DNA from: Oceanispirochaeta sp.
Lineage (GTDB): Bacteria; Spirochaetota; Spirochaetia; DSM-2461
Direction: 5' to 3'
Assembly: GCF_027859075.1 (NCBI RefSeq)
Contig: NZ_JAQIBL010000310.1
Location: forward strand, 1 to 46,212
DNA length: 46,212 bases
Shown: positions 25,919 to 34,889 of the stretch, in pieces
Layout of the letters: every line of letters begins with the position of its first letter
How positions within the stretch are numbered: position 1 is the first letter of the stretch
Program-made: the position numbers and the translations under genes
Notes under the pieces: generated by a model
The model's database searches: none
The model's input: only the letters and a program-made list of their open reading frames with translations
Told to the model about the DNA's origin: nothing

Positions 25919-27007
25919 ATGAATAAAACATCGGTAGCCCTGCTTTATGGTGGACGCTCTGGAGAGCATGAAGTCTCCCTTCGTTCCGCAGCCTCAGTTT
26001 ACAAACATATAGACCGTGAAAAATACTATATTCACCTCATCGGCATCAACCGCCAGGGCGTCTGGTTTCTTCAGAATACCCCCGGGCCCGTGGAGGATGT
26101 TCTCTCCATAGAGGAAGACGTGCAGATGATGATTTCAGTCATCCCCGGCAAGGGATTGAGTTCTTCAAGGGGACCGATCTCTGTGGATGTGGTCCTTCCC
26201 ATCCTGCATGGGACCTTCGGTGAAGACGGGACCCTTCAGGGGCTGCTTGAAATTGCAGATCTGCCCTATGCCGGGGCTGATGCGGGGAGCAGCTACCTCA
26301 GCATGGACAAGGATATTGCCAAGATTATCTGGCAGCATCACAATCTTCCTGTCGTTCCCTTCAGGAGCATCAGGAAGAGTCAAACCGAGGCGAAAGATTT
26401 CGACTGGAAGGATCTTCTGGAAGATTTAAAAATGGAATTTTCACTTCCCTTATTCATTAAACCCTCCCAATGCGGTTCTTCAGTGGGAGTGTCCCGGGTG
26501 GAGAAGGAAGACCTTTTTCAGGAAGCCATGGAAAAGGCATTCCGGTATGATTTAAAGGTCCTGGTGGAACCGGCAGTCAATGCCCGTGAAGTGGAGTGTT
26601 CGGTGGTAGGGAACGAAAGCCCCAAAGCCTTTCCTCCGGGAGAACTGGTTCCCAGCCATGAATTTTACGATTACGATGCCAAATACATTGATCCCGATGG
26701 AGCAGCCCTGGTCATTCCTGCCGTTCTCTCTCAAAAAGAGGCTCAAAATGTCATGGATATCGCTGTAAGAGCCTATTCGGCTCTGGGATGCAGCGGGATG
26801 GCCCGGGTTGATTTTTTTATGGACAGACTCAGGGGTGAGCTGTATCTGAATGAAATAAATACCATCCCGGGATTCACCAGCATCAGTATGTTTCCATTGA
26901 TGTGCGAATCCGGCGGACTGGACTATGCGGATCTTCTGGATGAACTGATCAATCTGGCTCTGTCTAAATACGAATCCAGGCATTCCTTAAGGTTCAGTTT
27001 GATGTAA
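25919..27007 (+). CDS. ddl: D-alanine-D-alanine ligase
   Basis: Ddl joins two D-alanines with ATP for the peptidoglycan stem. The 362-residue ATP-grasp protein begins with the family signature LLYGGRSGEHEVSLRSA (EHEVS at 16-20) and has KPSQCGSSVGVSRV in the ATP-grasp core and NEINTIPGFTSISMFP at the metal site. FYDYDAKY carries Tyr at the position that is Phe in D-Ala-D-lactate ligases, so normal D-Ala-D-Ala activity is expected. There is no SD; the ATG falls about where transcription should start, so the mRNA may be leaderless. pfkA follows with its own promoter. Confidence 0.95.
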   Translation: MNKTSVALLYGGRSGEHEVSLRSAASVYKHIDREKYYIHLIGINRQGVWFLQNTPGPVEDVLSIEEDVQMMISVIPGKGLSSSRGPISVDVVLPILHGTFGEDGTLQGLLEIADLPYAGADAGSSYLSMDKDIAKIIWQHHNLPVVPFRSIRKSQTEAKDFDWKDLLEDLKMEFSLPLFIKPSQCGSSVGVSRVEKEDLFQEAMEKAFRYDLKVLVEPAVNAREVECSVVGNESPKAFPPGELVPSHEFYDYDAKYIDPDGAALVIPAVLSQKEAQNVMDIAVRAYSALGCSGMARVDFFMDRLRGELYLNEINTIPGFTSISMFPLMCESGGLDYADLLDELINLALSKYESRHSLRFSLM

Positions 27008-27008
27008 T

Positions 27009-27037
27009 TTGCTAATCATATTCTAACTTTCTATACT
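27009..27037 (+). promoter_or_regulatory. Predicted promoter of pfkA
   Basis: TTGCTA (27009-27014), a 17-bp spacer, and TATACT (27032-27037). The expected start is near 27044, just before the SD of pfkA at 27046-27049. Confidence 0.5.
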
Positions 27038-27054
27038 TATGATACGGAGAGATG

Positions 27055-28134
27055 ATGGCAGGAACAGTAAAAAAGATTGGTATTCTCACAGCAGGCGGCG
27101 ATTGTCCAGGTTTAAATGCGGCTATCAGAGGTGTTGGAAAAACAGCCATTCTTAAATACGGCATGAAAGTCTATGGTTTCTCTTCAGGCTATCTGGGTCT
27201 GATCAATGGAGAATACCGAAAGCTGAATGAGAAATCTCTGTCGGGAATCCTGACCCTGGGAGGGACCATTTTAGGTACATCAAGGGAAAAACCTTTTAAA
27301 CCCCAGGAATATGAAGAGTATATCGGGAGTAAGCCCGAACGCATTCTGGAAAACTATGACCGCCTGGGTCTTGATACCCTGATCTGCATCGGTGGTAACG
27401 GCACGATGAAGACGGCCGGAAAACTACAGGGGATGGGTCTGAATGTCATCGGTGTCCCCAAAACCATCGACAACGATGTCTGGGGTACGGATGTGACCTT
27501 CGGGTTTGATTCGGCAGTCAACATTGCCACTGAAGCCATAGACCGGATGCACACGACGGCCAACTCCCATAAAAGGATCATGGTGGTAGAAGTCATGGGC
27601 CATCACACGGGATGGCTGACCCTTTTTTCAGGCGTGGCCGGCGGAGGAGATGTCATCCTTGTGCCGGAAATTGAATGGAAGCCTGAAATTCTGAAAGACT
27701 ATCTCTTAGGCCGGCTGGATGCGGGGAAGCCCTACTCCATTGTCGTCGTTGCAGAAGGAATTAAAATTCCCAAAAAGGGGAGAAAGAGGAAACAGGAATC
27801 TGCCGGAACTGCCGTGGCTACGATGATTCAGGAACTCACAGGCATTGAGACCAGAGAAACCATTCTGGGATACATTCAAAGGGGAGGATCCCCCTCCCCC
27901 AGGGATAGAATGATCGCCACCGAGCTGGGAGCCTATACCGCAGGCATGGCATCCAATAAGGAGTTTGGCCGTATGGCTGCCTATAAGGGGTATGACCTGA
28001 TTTCGGTCGGCCTGGACGAAGTCGCCGGCAAAATAAAGTATGTCCCCCGGGAGCATCCCCTGATCCATCATGCCCGTTCTATCGACACCTGTTTCGGTGA
28101 TGGTATGCCTGATATTATTAGAAGGAAAGGATAA
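27055..28134 (+). CDS. pfkA: 6-phosphofructokinase (PFK-A family)
   Basis: This enzyme phosphorylates fructose 6-phosphate to the 1,6-bisphosphate, the committed step of glycolysis. The protein has 359 residues from the ATG at 27055 (5 bp after GGAG); an ATG at 27052 is only 2 bp from the SD. It starts with GILTAGGDCPGLNAAIRG and has the catalytic PKTIDND at 135-141 and VEVMGHHTGWL. At the donor site it has GGNGT (113-117): Gly116 matches the residue of ATP users, while Lys136 matches PPi-type and mixed-group enzymes. The donor is therefore not certain; ATP is somewhat more likely. ppk1 follows after 5 bp. Confidence 0.93.
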   Translation: MAGTVKKIGILTAGGDCPGLNAAIRGVGKTAILKYGMKVYGFSSGYLGLINGEYRKLNEKSLSGILTLGGTILGTSREKPFKPQEYEEYIGSKPERILENYDRLGLDTLICIGGNGTMKTAGKLQGMGLNVIGVPKTIDNDVWGTDVTFGFDSAVNIATEAIDRMHTTANSHKRIMVVEVMGHHTGWLTLFSGVAGGGDVILVPEIEWKPEILKDYLLGRLDAGKPYSIVVVAEGIKIPKKGRKRKQESAGTAVATMIQELTGIETRETILGYIQRGGSPSPRDRMIATELGAYTAGMASNKEFGRMAAYKGYDLISVGLDEVAGKIKYVPREHPLIHHARSIDTCFGDGMPDIIRRKG

Positions 28135-28139
28135 GGAAT

Positions 28140-30230
28140 ATGGCCGTTAGCACATCATCCCTTAAACGGGATTATCCTTTCTTTAATAAAGAAATGAGCT
28201 GGCTTTCCTTCAATGCCAGAGTCCTCCAGGAAGCCGAAGACCAGAGGAATCCCCTGGGAGAGCGGATGAAGTTTATGGGGATCTATTCCTCCAATCTGGA
28301 TGAATTCTTCAGGGTCCGTGTGGCCATGATCAGACGTCTGTGCCAGATGGGTCAGGAGGGAGTCCGAATTCTGAAAGAAGATCCTGCCGAAGCCATCCTT
28401 GAAATCCAGAAGGAGGTGGCACTCCAGAGAAAACGCTTTAATCTGACCTTGAAGTCTCTCTACAGTGAAATGGACGAGCAGGGCATACAGCTTCTGGATG
28501 ATGATAACCTGGATGAAGACCAGATTGCCTTCACCAAAGATTATTTTGAGAGGGAAGTCCGGCATAAAATCTTCCCCATCATGATTGATAAACGCTATAA
28601 GCTGCCTGAGATGAGGGATAAAACCCTCTACCTGGCTGTTGAGATGAAAAGAATGGTTCGTCAGGAAGAAAAAACGACCTACAGCATCATCGAAATTCCG
28701 ACGAAGGTCCTCCCCCGATTCATCAAACTACCCAACCAGGGGGATGATCAGAAAATCATACTCATAGACGAAATTGTCAGGGTGGGACTGCCCTCCATTT
28801 TCAGGGACAGCCACTACCACAGCTTCCGCGCCTGGAACTTCAAAGTGGTCCGTGATTCAGAGCTGGATATTGATGAAGATGATGATAGCCTCAGTTATAT
28901 GAGCAAGATCAATCAGAGCATCCAGAAGCGTAAACTGGGGGATATCATCTGGTTCCTCTACGATACCGACATGAATGAAGAGCTGCTGAACATGTTCCTC
29001 AAAAAGATGAAATTCCGAAAACACGATACAGTAACCCCGGGGGGACGCTATCATTATTTCAGTGATTTTATTCGTTTTCCCAAATTTGTAAACCTTCCCT
29101 GCAGCGAATCGGATCAAGCCTTGAAGCATCGTCACTTTCCCACGGGAACCAAGATATTTCCTGCCATCAAGGCCAAGGATACACTGCTCTACTTTCCCTA
29201 CCATTCCTTTGATACTGTAATAGACCTCCTGAGGGAAGCTTCTATTGATCCCCATGTGGAATGCATCAAGGTGACTCTCTACCGGGTGGCAAATTATTCC
29301 AGTGTTGTTAATGCTCTGATCAATGCCCGGAAGAACAGAAAGGAAGTTCTGGTCATTATGGAGCTGCAGGCCCGGTTCGATGAAGAAAATAATATTTTCT
29401 GGGCCAACATACTGAAAGAGAATGATGTACAAGTGGTTTTTGGTGTGGAAGGACTCAAGGTACACTCCAAACTGCTGCTCATTTCCCGGAGAGAAAAAGG
29501 AAAAACCGTCCGCTACGGCGGTATTGGAACGGGAAATCTGAATGAAGACACCGCCAGGATCTACACGGACTGCTTTCTTTTATCCGCCCATAAAGAGATT
29601 CTGGAAGAAGTGGATGCCCTCTTTGACTTTTTCGAAAACAACTACAGACATCGCCGGACCAAACACCTTCTGATCTCGCCCTATGGCCTGCGTTCCGGCA
29701 TCTGCGAACTTATCGATCAGGAAATAGAGTGGGCCCGGAAGGGAGAAAAAGCAACCATTCGTATCAAGCTGAACAACCTCAGCGACGAAGGCATCATTCA
29801 GAAGCTCTATGAAGCCTCCCAGGCGGGAGTCAAGGTGAAGATCATTGTCCGGGGACGTTTTTCCCTGGTACCCGGTGTGCCTGGATTCAGTGAGAATATT
29901 GAAGCCATCAGTATTCTGGACAGATACCTGGAACACGCCCGCTTCTTTATTTTCAGGAACGGGGGAGACAATAAATGCTACATCACTTCAGCCGACTGGC
30001 TGGTTCGAAACATAGACCGCCGGGTGGAAGTAACCTGTCCTATCTACAGAAAAAGCCTCAAACAGGAATTAAAAAGCATTTTCGACATCCAGTGGTCAGA
30101 TAACAGTAAGGCTCGTATACTGGATAAGGAACTTAAAAATATGTATGTCCCCCAGAATGAGGGAGAGGAAATGATCCGTTCCCAGGACGCCGTATATAAG
30201 TATCTGATACAAAAAACTGCCCGGAGTTAA
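28140..30230 (+). CDS. ppk1: Polyphosphate kinase 1
   Basis: PPK1 reversibly builds polyphosphate from the gamma phosphate of ATP. The 696-residue length is normal. The N-terminal NKEMSWLSFNARVLQEAED is diagnostic, and the autophosphorylated histidine is His442 in KVHSKLLL, followed by GTGNLNEDTARIYTD. A second conserved histidine lies in LEHARFFIF, before TSADWLVRNIDRRVEV. It is 5 bp after pfkA and 1 bp before the nucleotidase gene, so the three genes probably form one operon that joins glycolytic phosphate transfer, polyphosphate storage and nucleotide turnover. Confidence 0.96.
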   Translation: MAVSTSSLKRDYPFFNKEMSWLSFNARVLQEAEDQRNPLGERMKFMGIYSSNLDEFFRVRVAMIRRLCQMGQEGVRILKEDPAEAILEIQKEVALQRKRFNLTLKSLYSEMDEQGIQLLDDDNLDEDQIAFTKDYFEREVRHKIFPIMIDKRYKLPEMRDKTLYLAVEMKRMVRQEEKTTYSIIEIPTKVLPRFIKLPNQGDDQKIILIDEIVRVGLPSIFRDSHYHSFRAWNFKVVRDSELDIDEDDDSLSYMSKINQSIQKRKLGDIIWFLYDTDMNEELLNMFLKKMKFRKHDTVTPGGRYHYFSDFIRFPKFVNLPCSESDQALKHRHFPTGTKIFPAIKAKDTLLYFPYHSFDTVIDLLREASIDPHVECIKVTLYRVANYSSVVNALINARKNRKEVLVIMELQARFDEENNIFWANILKENDVQVVFGVEGLKVHSKLLLISRREKGKTVRYGGIGTGNLNEDTARIYTDCFLLSAHKEILEEVDALFDFFENNYRHRRTKHLLISPYGLRSGICELIDQEIEWARKGEKATIRIKLNNLSDEGIIQKLYEASQAGVKVKIIVRGRFSLVPGVPGFSENIEAISILDRYLEHARFFIFRNGGDNKCYITSADWLVRNIDRRVEVTCPIYRKSLKQELKSIFDIQWSDNSKARILDKELKNMYVPQNEGEEMIRSQDAVYKYLIQKTARS

Positions 30231-30231
30231 T

Positions 30232-31605
30232 ATGCCCGTTTTTATAAACCGCGTCCTGAATATGAAAAATATCAAAGTGATTGGTTTTGATATGGACTAT
30301 ACTCTGGTCCGTTACCATACCGAGGCTTTTGAAAAACTGACTCACTCACTGGCGGCCCATCGTCTTGCCGACAGGCCGGACTACCCCGAGGAGGTCAAAC
30401 ATCTTGATTTTGATTTCCAGAGAGCCAGCGTCGGCCTGGTCATCGATAAAAGGAATGGAAATCTTCTTCAGGTCAGCCGTCACGGAAAAGTCAAGATCGC
30501 CTTTCATGGCCTGGAAGTTCTGGACTACCACAAACAACAGATCATTTACCAGGAAATGGCTATTGACCTGAGAGATCCGGATTTTCAGAGTCTGGACACC
30601 AGCTTTGCCATTTCCTACGGCGTTCTCTTCAGCCAGCTGGTTCAAATGAAATCAGATGGATTCAGCTTGCCCGATTATCGCCATCTGGCAGAAGATGTGA
30701 ATCATGAGATAGACATCCTCCATCAGGATGACAGCATCAAATCCAGGCTCAGGACAGACTTTGACCGTTATGTCATAAAGGATCCCAAGGTGGCGGGCAT
30801 GCTGGAACGCTACAGGGATTACGGCAAAAAGTTGATGATCATCACCAATTCTGACTATGGCTATACGAGGCAGTTGCTGGACTATGCCCTGAACCCCTAC
30901 CTGAAGAAGCACAAAACCTGGCAGGATCTTTTTGATATTGTCATCACTTTTGCAGAAAAACCCCGTTTTTTTGAGCAGAAGGGGCGCTTCCTCCGCATCG
31001 ATCCGAAAACTGAATTGATGAGCAACCATACGGAAGCTGTGGATTCCGGAATCTATCAGGGAGGAAATTTCCACAAGCTTCAACAGGATCTGGGGTTTTC
31101 TGGTAGTGAGATTCTCTACCTGGGTGACCACATTTACGGGGATGTTGTTTCCATCAAGAAAACCTGCAATTGGAGAACAGCACTGGTTTTGGGTGATCTG
31201 GAAGATGAAATTCAAGGGCTGAAAAAATCACAGAGCGTTCAGGAAGAGATCAATCGTCTGATGGGAGAAAAGCTCATCCTCGAAAAGGAAATAAATATCC
31301 TGGACTCCAAGCGCTTTGAAGGAGAGAATATCCCCCGGAGCAGGCTCACACCACTCTTTGACAAGATGGATGGCCTCAATACTAGGATTTCCGATCTGCT
31401 AGGGCAGTATAAAGCCTTCTTCAATCCCTACTGGGGAGAAATTCTTCGGGCGGGTTTTGATGAAAGCCGTTATGCCGAACAGGTCGAAAAATACGCCTGC
31501 ATCTATATGACCAAGGTTTCAGACTTATATGAATATTCGCCTAAGACCTACTTCAGGCCTTTTAGACGGGTCATGCCCCATGAAGACATGACCCTGCTGA
31601 GCTGA
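30232..31605 (+). CDS. HAD-family purine 5'-nucleotidase (IMP/GMP-specific type)
   Basis: A 457-residue member of the HAD-IG 5'-nucleotidase family, related to cytosolic 5'-nucleotidase II, which dephosphorylates purine mononucleotides. HAD motif I is DMDYTL at 20-25, motif II is in IITNSDYGYT, and motif IV is LYLGDHIYGDV. A coiled-coil-prone stretch lies at about 330-385. GGAG at 30223-30226, inside the end of ppk1, serves as SD for the ATG at 30232; an in-frame ATG at 30262 just before the motif is an alternative. It is the last gene of the pfkA-ppk1 unit and converges on the GH20 gene, leaving 5 bp. Confidence 0.88.
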   Translation: MPVFINRVLNMKNIKVIGFDMDYTLVRYHTEAFEKLTHSLAAHRLADRPDYPEEVKHLDFDFQRASVGLVIDKRNGNLLQVSRHGKVKIAFHGLEVLDYHKQQIIYQEMAIDLRDPDFQSLDTSFAISYGVLFSQLVQMKSDGFSLPDYRHLAEDVNHEIDILHQDDSIKSRLRTDFDRYVIKDPKVAGMLERYRDYGKKLMIITNSDYGYTRQLLDYALNPYLKKHKTWQDLFDIVITFAEKPRFFEQKGRFLRIDPKTELMSNHTEAVDSGIYQGGNFHKLQQDLGFSGSEILYLGDHIYGDVVSIKKTCNWRTALVLGDLEDEIQGLKKSQSVQEEINRLMGEKLILEKEINILDSKRFEGENIPRSRLTPLFDKMDGLNTRISDLLGQYKAFFNPYWGEILRAGFDESRYAEQVEKYACIYMTKVSDLYEYSPKTYFRPFRRVMPHEDMTLLS

Positions 31606-31610
31606 AATTC

Positions 31611-33398
31611 CTAAGAGGACAGGCGCTCTTTCCAGGAGAGTAACTTAATCAGACTGTCATCCAGCCCTCCCGGCCGGCTGCTTAAGGCCCAGGATCGGCT
31701 GAATTGATGCCCCAGGGCAGTCAGCTGTTTATTCAGACTCATTCTCTCTTCGGCGGGAATCTTCTCCCAGTCGACTCCTCCCGTATCAAAGAGTATTGTC
31801 GATAGTCTTACTCCCATTCTGCATAAGGAGAGAGTCATTTCCAGTTCTTCCCGGAATATGACGGAACCTGTGCTCTCCACATCTGACAGAAGCCGGGAGC
31901 ACTCATCCAGAATCTCTCCGGCTCTGCCCAGTCCGGCACAGCGGCATTTTTCATATTGATCCCGGACAAAGGGATAAAATGGATCCATCAGGAGATAGTT
32001 GAAGAGGGATCCGTTATGGAGAGAGACTGGATTTTCCAGATAAAGGGACGCCAGTTTCCGCAGAACCCGGGCTGACCGGCCGGAAGAGTCCCGAAACAGG
32101 AAGGTCGACAGGGCTGAAGTCCAGGTTGATTCCTCCATCTCCTCCATGGAGGAGGCACCGCCCCAGGCGGCCTGGGAAGCCATCAAAAATCCGGGCCAAC
32201 TGACAAGGGGCTGCTGCCAATGTCCGTTATCACCCCAGTCTGTAACCATGTACCCCAGGGCGCCATTTTCCTCGGCCCAATAGGCGCCATTCCTGATATT
32301 TTCAAGGGCGTTTTCCCAGCGCCCTGCGAGAGAATGCCAGGAAGACGTTCCGGTACAGACGTAAAAATCAAGGCCGGCATCCTTAAGCACACCCGTTTCT
32401 TTCTCGAAGGGATGATCCCTTTCATAGCCCCAGTTGACCGCGATGAGATCTTCGGGAATTTCCGGAACCAATTCGGGATAGTTTAAAACAATATCCGCCC
32501 AGAACTGGACGGTAAATCCCCTACTGGTGGCTTCGTTTGTCAGTTTAATGAGAAAATCAAGATACACCCGGCCTTCCCCCTTCTCTTTTACGAGGTCTTG
32601 ACTCCTTCCCAGACCCAGGTCAAAGGTCTCATCACAGCCGATATTGAACTGTCTGCTGGAAAAACAGGGGAGAAGCTGATCATAGAGGTCCTTCACAAGT
32701 TCCAGAGATTCATCGCATCCGGGATAGAGGGTGGTGGAAACGGGATGGAAAACACCCCAGGAATCTGTAAACCCCTGAGCCGTCTCGGCCAGTGAATGAT
32801 ATTTTGAATGCTTCAGCCATCGCTCCATATGGCCGAATGAATTCTGATTGGGAACAAGTTCCATCCCGCGGTCCAGACAGTACAGATCCAACTCACGGAT
32901 TTCGGAGGGGGTAAAGGGTGAGGCATCCCTCCAGACCTCTTCGTGCCCTTTGTAGGCAAAAGTATGCTCTGTATAAAGCTGTATCTGATTGTACTTTAAA
33001 AGGACGAATCGCCGAATCATCTGTTTTAGATAATCCATCTTATAGACCCTGTCCCGACTCACATCCAGCATGACAGCCCGGTTGAGAAAAAGGGGTTCAT
33101 CCTCGATGGTACAACAGTGTATTTTCCCCTCCTCCTGAGAACTCAAGACCAACTGGGTCAGGGTCAGTAAGGCATTATAACGTCCTCTCTGTGAGGACGA
33201 ACGGATTGTCACGGTCTTTTGTTCAATTGTGAGAACATAAGCCTCGAGACTCAGCTCTCCGTCGGGCTGAACGATAAGATCTTCAGGAATCACCTTCAGC
33301 AGCGGATCTTTTAAAGCATCCATCAAACCGGCAGGTACTGTGTAAGACCCCTCAATTTCTGTTATTTTCGAGGGACGGGGTATAATATTTTTGTCCAA
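31611..33398 (-). CDS. Glycoside hydrolase family 20 beta-N-acetylhexosaminidase
   Basis: A 595-residue GH20-type enzyme, expected to release terminal beta-linked GlcNAc or GalNAc. The N-terminal alpha/beta domain is followed by the barrel starting near NRAVMLDVSRDRVYKMDYL; NSFGHMERWLKH and the catalytic Asp256-Glu257 pair in FNIGCDET fit the substrate-assisted mechanism of the family. No signal peptide is seen, so it probably acts on imported oligosaccharides in the cytoplasm. The start is TTG at 33398 behind AAGGAG. It diverges from the ROK repressor gene across a region with two operator-like repeats, which suggests induction with the downstream transport genes. The exact linkage preference is unknown. 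Confidence 0.85.
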   Translation of the reverse strand: MDKNIIPRPSKITEIEGSYTVPAGLMDALKDPLLKVIPEDLIVQPDGELSLEAYVLTIEQKTVTIRSSSQRGRYNALLTLTQLVLSSQEEGKIHCCTIEDEPLFLNRAVMLDVSRDRVYKMDYLKQMIRRFVLLKYNQIQLYTEHTFAYKGHEEVWRDASPFTPSEIRELDLYCLDRGMELVPNQNSFGHMERWLKHSKYHSLAETAQGFTDSWGVFHPVSTTLYPGCDESLELVKDLYDQLLPCFSSRQFNIGCDETFDLGLGRSQDLVKEKGEGRVYLDFLIKLTNEATSRGFTVQFWADIVLNYPELVPEIPEDLIAVNWGYERDHPFEKETGVLKDAGLDFYVCTGTSSWHSLAGRWENALENIRNGAYWAEENGALGYMVTDWGDNGHWQQPLVSWPGFLMASQAAWGGASSMEEMEESTWTSALSTFLFRDSSGRSARVLRKLASLYLENPVSLHNGSLFNYLLMDPFYPFVRDQYEKCRCAGLGRAGEILDECSRLLSDVESTGSVIFREELEMTLSLCRMGVRLSTILFDTGGVDWEKIPAEERMSLNKQLTALGHQFSRSWALSSRPGGLDDSLIKLLSWKERLSS

Positions 33399-33477
33399 AA
33401 TCTGCTCCTTTTGATCCGAATCGATACAGTCATTGTATTCATATATTCCTACGTTAACACTTTACATAAACCATCCC

Positions 33478-33500
33478 GTTTGTTCAACCAGGCAACAAAC
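33478..33500. promoter_or_regulatory. Operator-like inverted repeat 1 (ROK type)
   Basis: GTTTGTT (33478-33484) and AACAAAC (33494-33500) are perfect inverted arms with a 9-bp spacer, in the region between the divergent GH20 and ROK genes. The half-site resembles the TTAGTTTGTT half-site known for XylR, a ROK repressor. Confidence 0.65.
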
Positions 33501-33573
33501 ACATCTATAAAGGCACTGAAGCATATTTTAGAATAATTATGTTGACGGAATAAATGTATCATGTAAGAATAAC

Positions 33574-33603
33574 ATTAGTTGGTTTATGTCGCAACCAACT
33601 AAT
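33574..33603. promoter_or_regulatory. Operator-like inverted repeat 2 (ROK type)
   Basis: ATTAGTTGGTT (33574-33584) and AACCAACTAAT (33593-33603) are perfect 11-bp inverted arms with an 8-bp spacer. The site lies just before the SD of the ROK gene, so binding there would block its own promoter or transcript. Confidence 0.75.
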
Positions 33604-33622
33604 TCATCATTTTGAGGTTCCG

Positions 33623-34798
33623 TTGAAACTAAATGCAATCAGAAGAAACAGAATAGTCAACACCTCCAGAATCATCCGTGAAATATGGACAGCCCGGTCC
33701 ATATCCAGGGTCGATCTCTCCCGGAGGCTGGACCTCAATAAATCAACTGTGACTAATATTGTCGGCGGGATGCTGGAAAGCAAACTGGTTCTGGAAACAA
33801 CCGAAGGTCCCTCCTCTCCTCAGGGAGGCAGAAAACCTGTCAGCCTGGAGATCAACAGAAATTATGGATATATTCTTGGTTTTGAAATCCGCCCCGAATC
33901 CTATACCGTAGTGGCCGTGGATATCCTGGGAGACATTCTCTTTTCGAGAACAGAATCCATCAATATCGACTCAAAAAATTTTAGATCTCTGTTTTTTGAA
34001 CTACAAGCCGGTCTTGAAGAGGAATTAAACTGGATTGGCCGTCCACTCATCGGCATCGGAATCGGTGTTTCGGGAATCATTGATGCTCCCAACAGGATTA
34101 TCAAAGCCTCCATTCCTCTAAAATTTACCGAGCCATTTGATTTCTACAATGAAATTGCCATCCACTCAAAAGTGCCGATTTATATAGACAATGATGCCAA
34201 TACCTGTGCCTGGGGAGAGCTTACATTCCATAGAACACAGAACCTAAAAAACTTCCTCTTCTGCCTTATTGAATTCAGAGACATCTCCAGATCCAAGGCT
34301 CCAGAACAGACGGCCATAGGAATTGGCATCGCCCTCAACGGCAATGTGTATTATGGAAGGAATTGTTCTGCCGGTGAGTTCAGAAGCATCTACTGCAATG
34401 ATAAGAAAAACACGGGACAAGTCTCTCTGGACTATCCCAGGGACAACCCTATCCGGGAAGAACCAGAAATCATAGAAAGTTTTATCAGAGAAATTTCTCA
34501 GCACCTGGCCCTCTTTGTGAATACCTTCAATCTGAGTCAGGTATTTCTGGGTGGTGACCTGGGACCTCATATGACGGAACGTTTCAGAACCATACTGAAT
34601 GAAGACATAAGCAAGAACTGGCCTTATCAGGAGAGGGTCGACTGTGAGGTCCGTTTCTCAACATTGGGTGATAAATCCGTGGCCTATGGCGCCGCAGGAT
34701 TGGTGATGAACAGGATCTTTATTGATCTGGAAGTTTTGGAAGCCGAAGATGTACAGCGATTCGGCTCCCTCGAACTAATCGGGAATAGCGCGCTCTGA
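33623..34798 (+). CDS. ROK-family transcriptional repressor of the glycan locus
   Basis: A 391-residue ROK protein with an N-terminal winged helix-turn-helix (SISRVDLSRRLDLNKSTVTN, about 22-41) and a sugar-kinase-like sensor domain (GIGIGVSGIIDAPN, then PIYIDNDANTCAWGE). The cysteine cluster CxCGxxGCxE of canonical ROK proteins is absent; the corresponding region reads CSAGEFRSIYCNDKK, so zinc binding is doubtful. I place the start at the TTG at 33623, with GAGG 5 bp upstream; this gives the normal N-terminus, whereas the ATG at 33554 would translate through the inverted repeat at 33574-33603. It probably senses a sugar released by the GH20 or GH2 enzyme and controls the divergent and downstream genes. 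Confidence 0.88.
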   Translation: MKLNAIRRNRIVNTSRIIREIWTARSISRVDLSRRLDLNKSTVTNIVGGMLESKLVLETTEGPSSPQGGRKPVSLEINRNYGYILGFEIRPESYTVVAVDILGDILFSRTESINIDSKNFRSLFFELQAGLEEELNWIGRPLIGIGIGVSGIIDAPNRIIKASIPLKFTEPFDFYNEIAIHSKVPIYIDNDANTCAWGELTFHRTQNLKNFLFCLIEFRDISRSKAPEQTAIGIGIALNGNVYYGRNCSAGEFRSIYCNDKKNTGQVSLDYPRDNPIREEPEIIESFIREISQHLALFVNTFNLSQVFLGGDLGPHMTERFRTILNEDISKNWPYQERVDCEVRFSTLGDKSVAYGAAGLVMNRIFIDLEVLEAEDVQRFGSLELIGNSAL

Positions 34799-34853
34799 TC
34801 CGGATGTCTCCCTTCAGAGCAGCGATGATCCATATTTATTATTTCAGGAATCC

Positions 34854-34868
34854 CGGCCGGAACGGCCG
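34854..34868 (+). other. GC-rich stem-loop before the binding-protein SD
   Basis: CGGCCG (34854-34859), GAA, CGGCCG (34863-34868) forms a 6-bp stem with a 3-nt loop, about 9 bp before the TAGGAGG at 34877-34883. There is no U-tract, so it may stabilise the mRNA 5' end or be a regulator site. Confidence 0.45.
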
Positions 34869-34889
34869 AAATATTTTAGGAGGCTTTTT

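Noticed and set aside
33554-33622. Upstream ATG start for the ROK gene
   Set aside because: It would translate the perfect inverted repeat at 33574-33603, has no SD, and adds residues before the normal ROK N-terminus.
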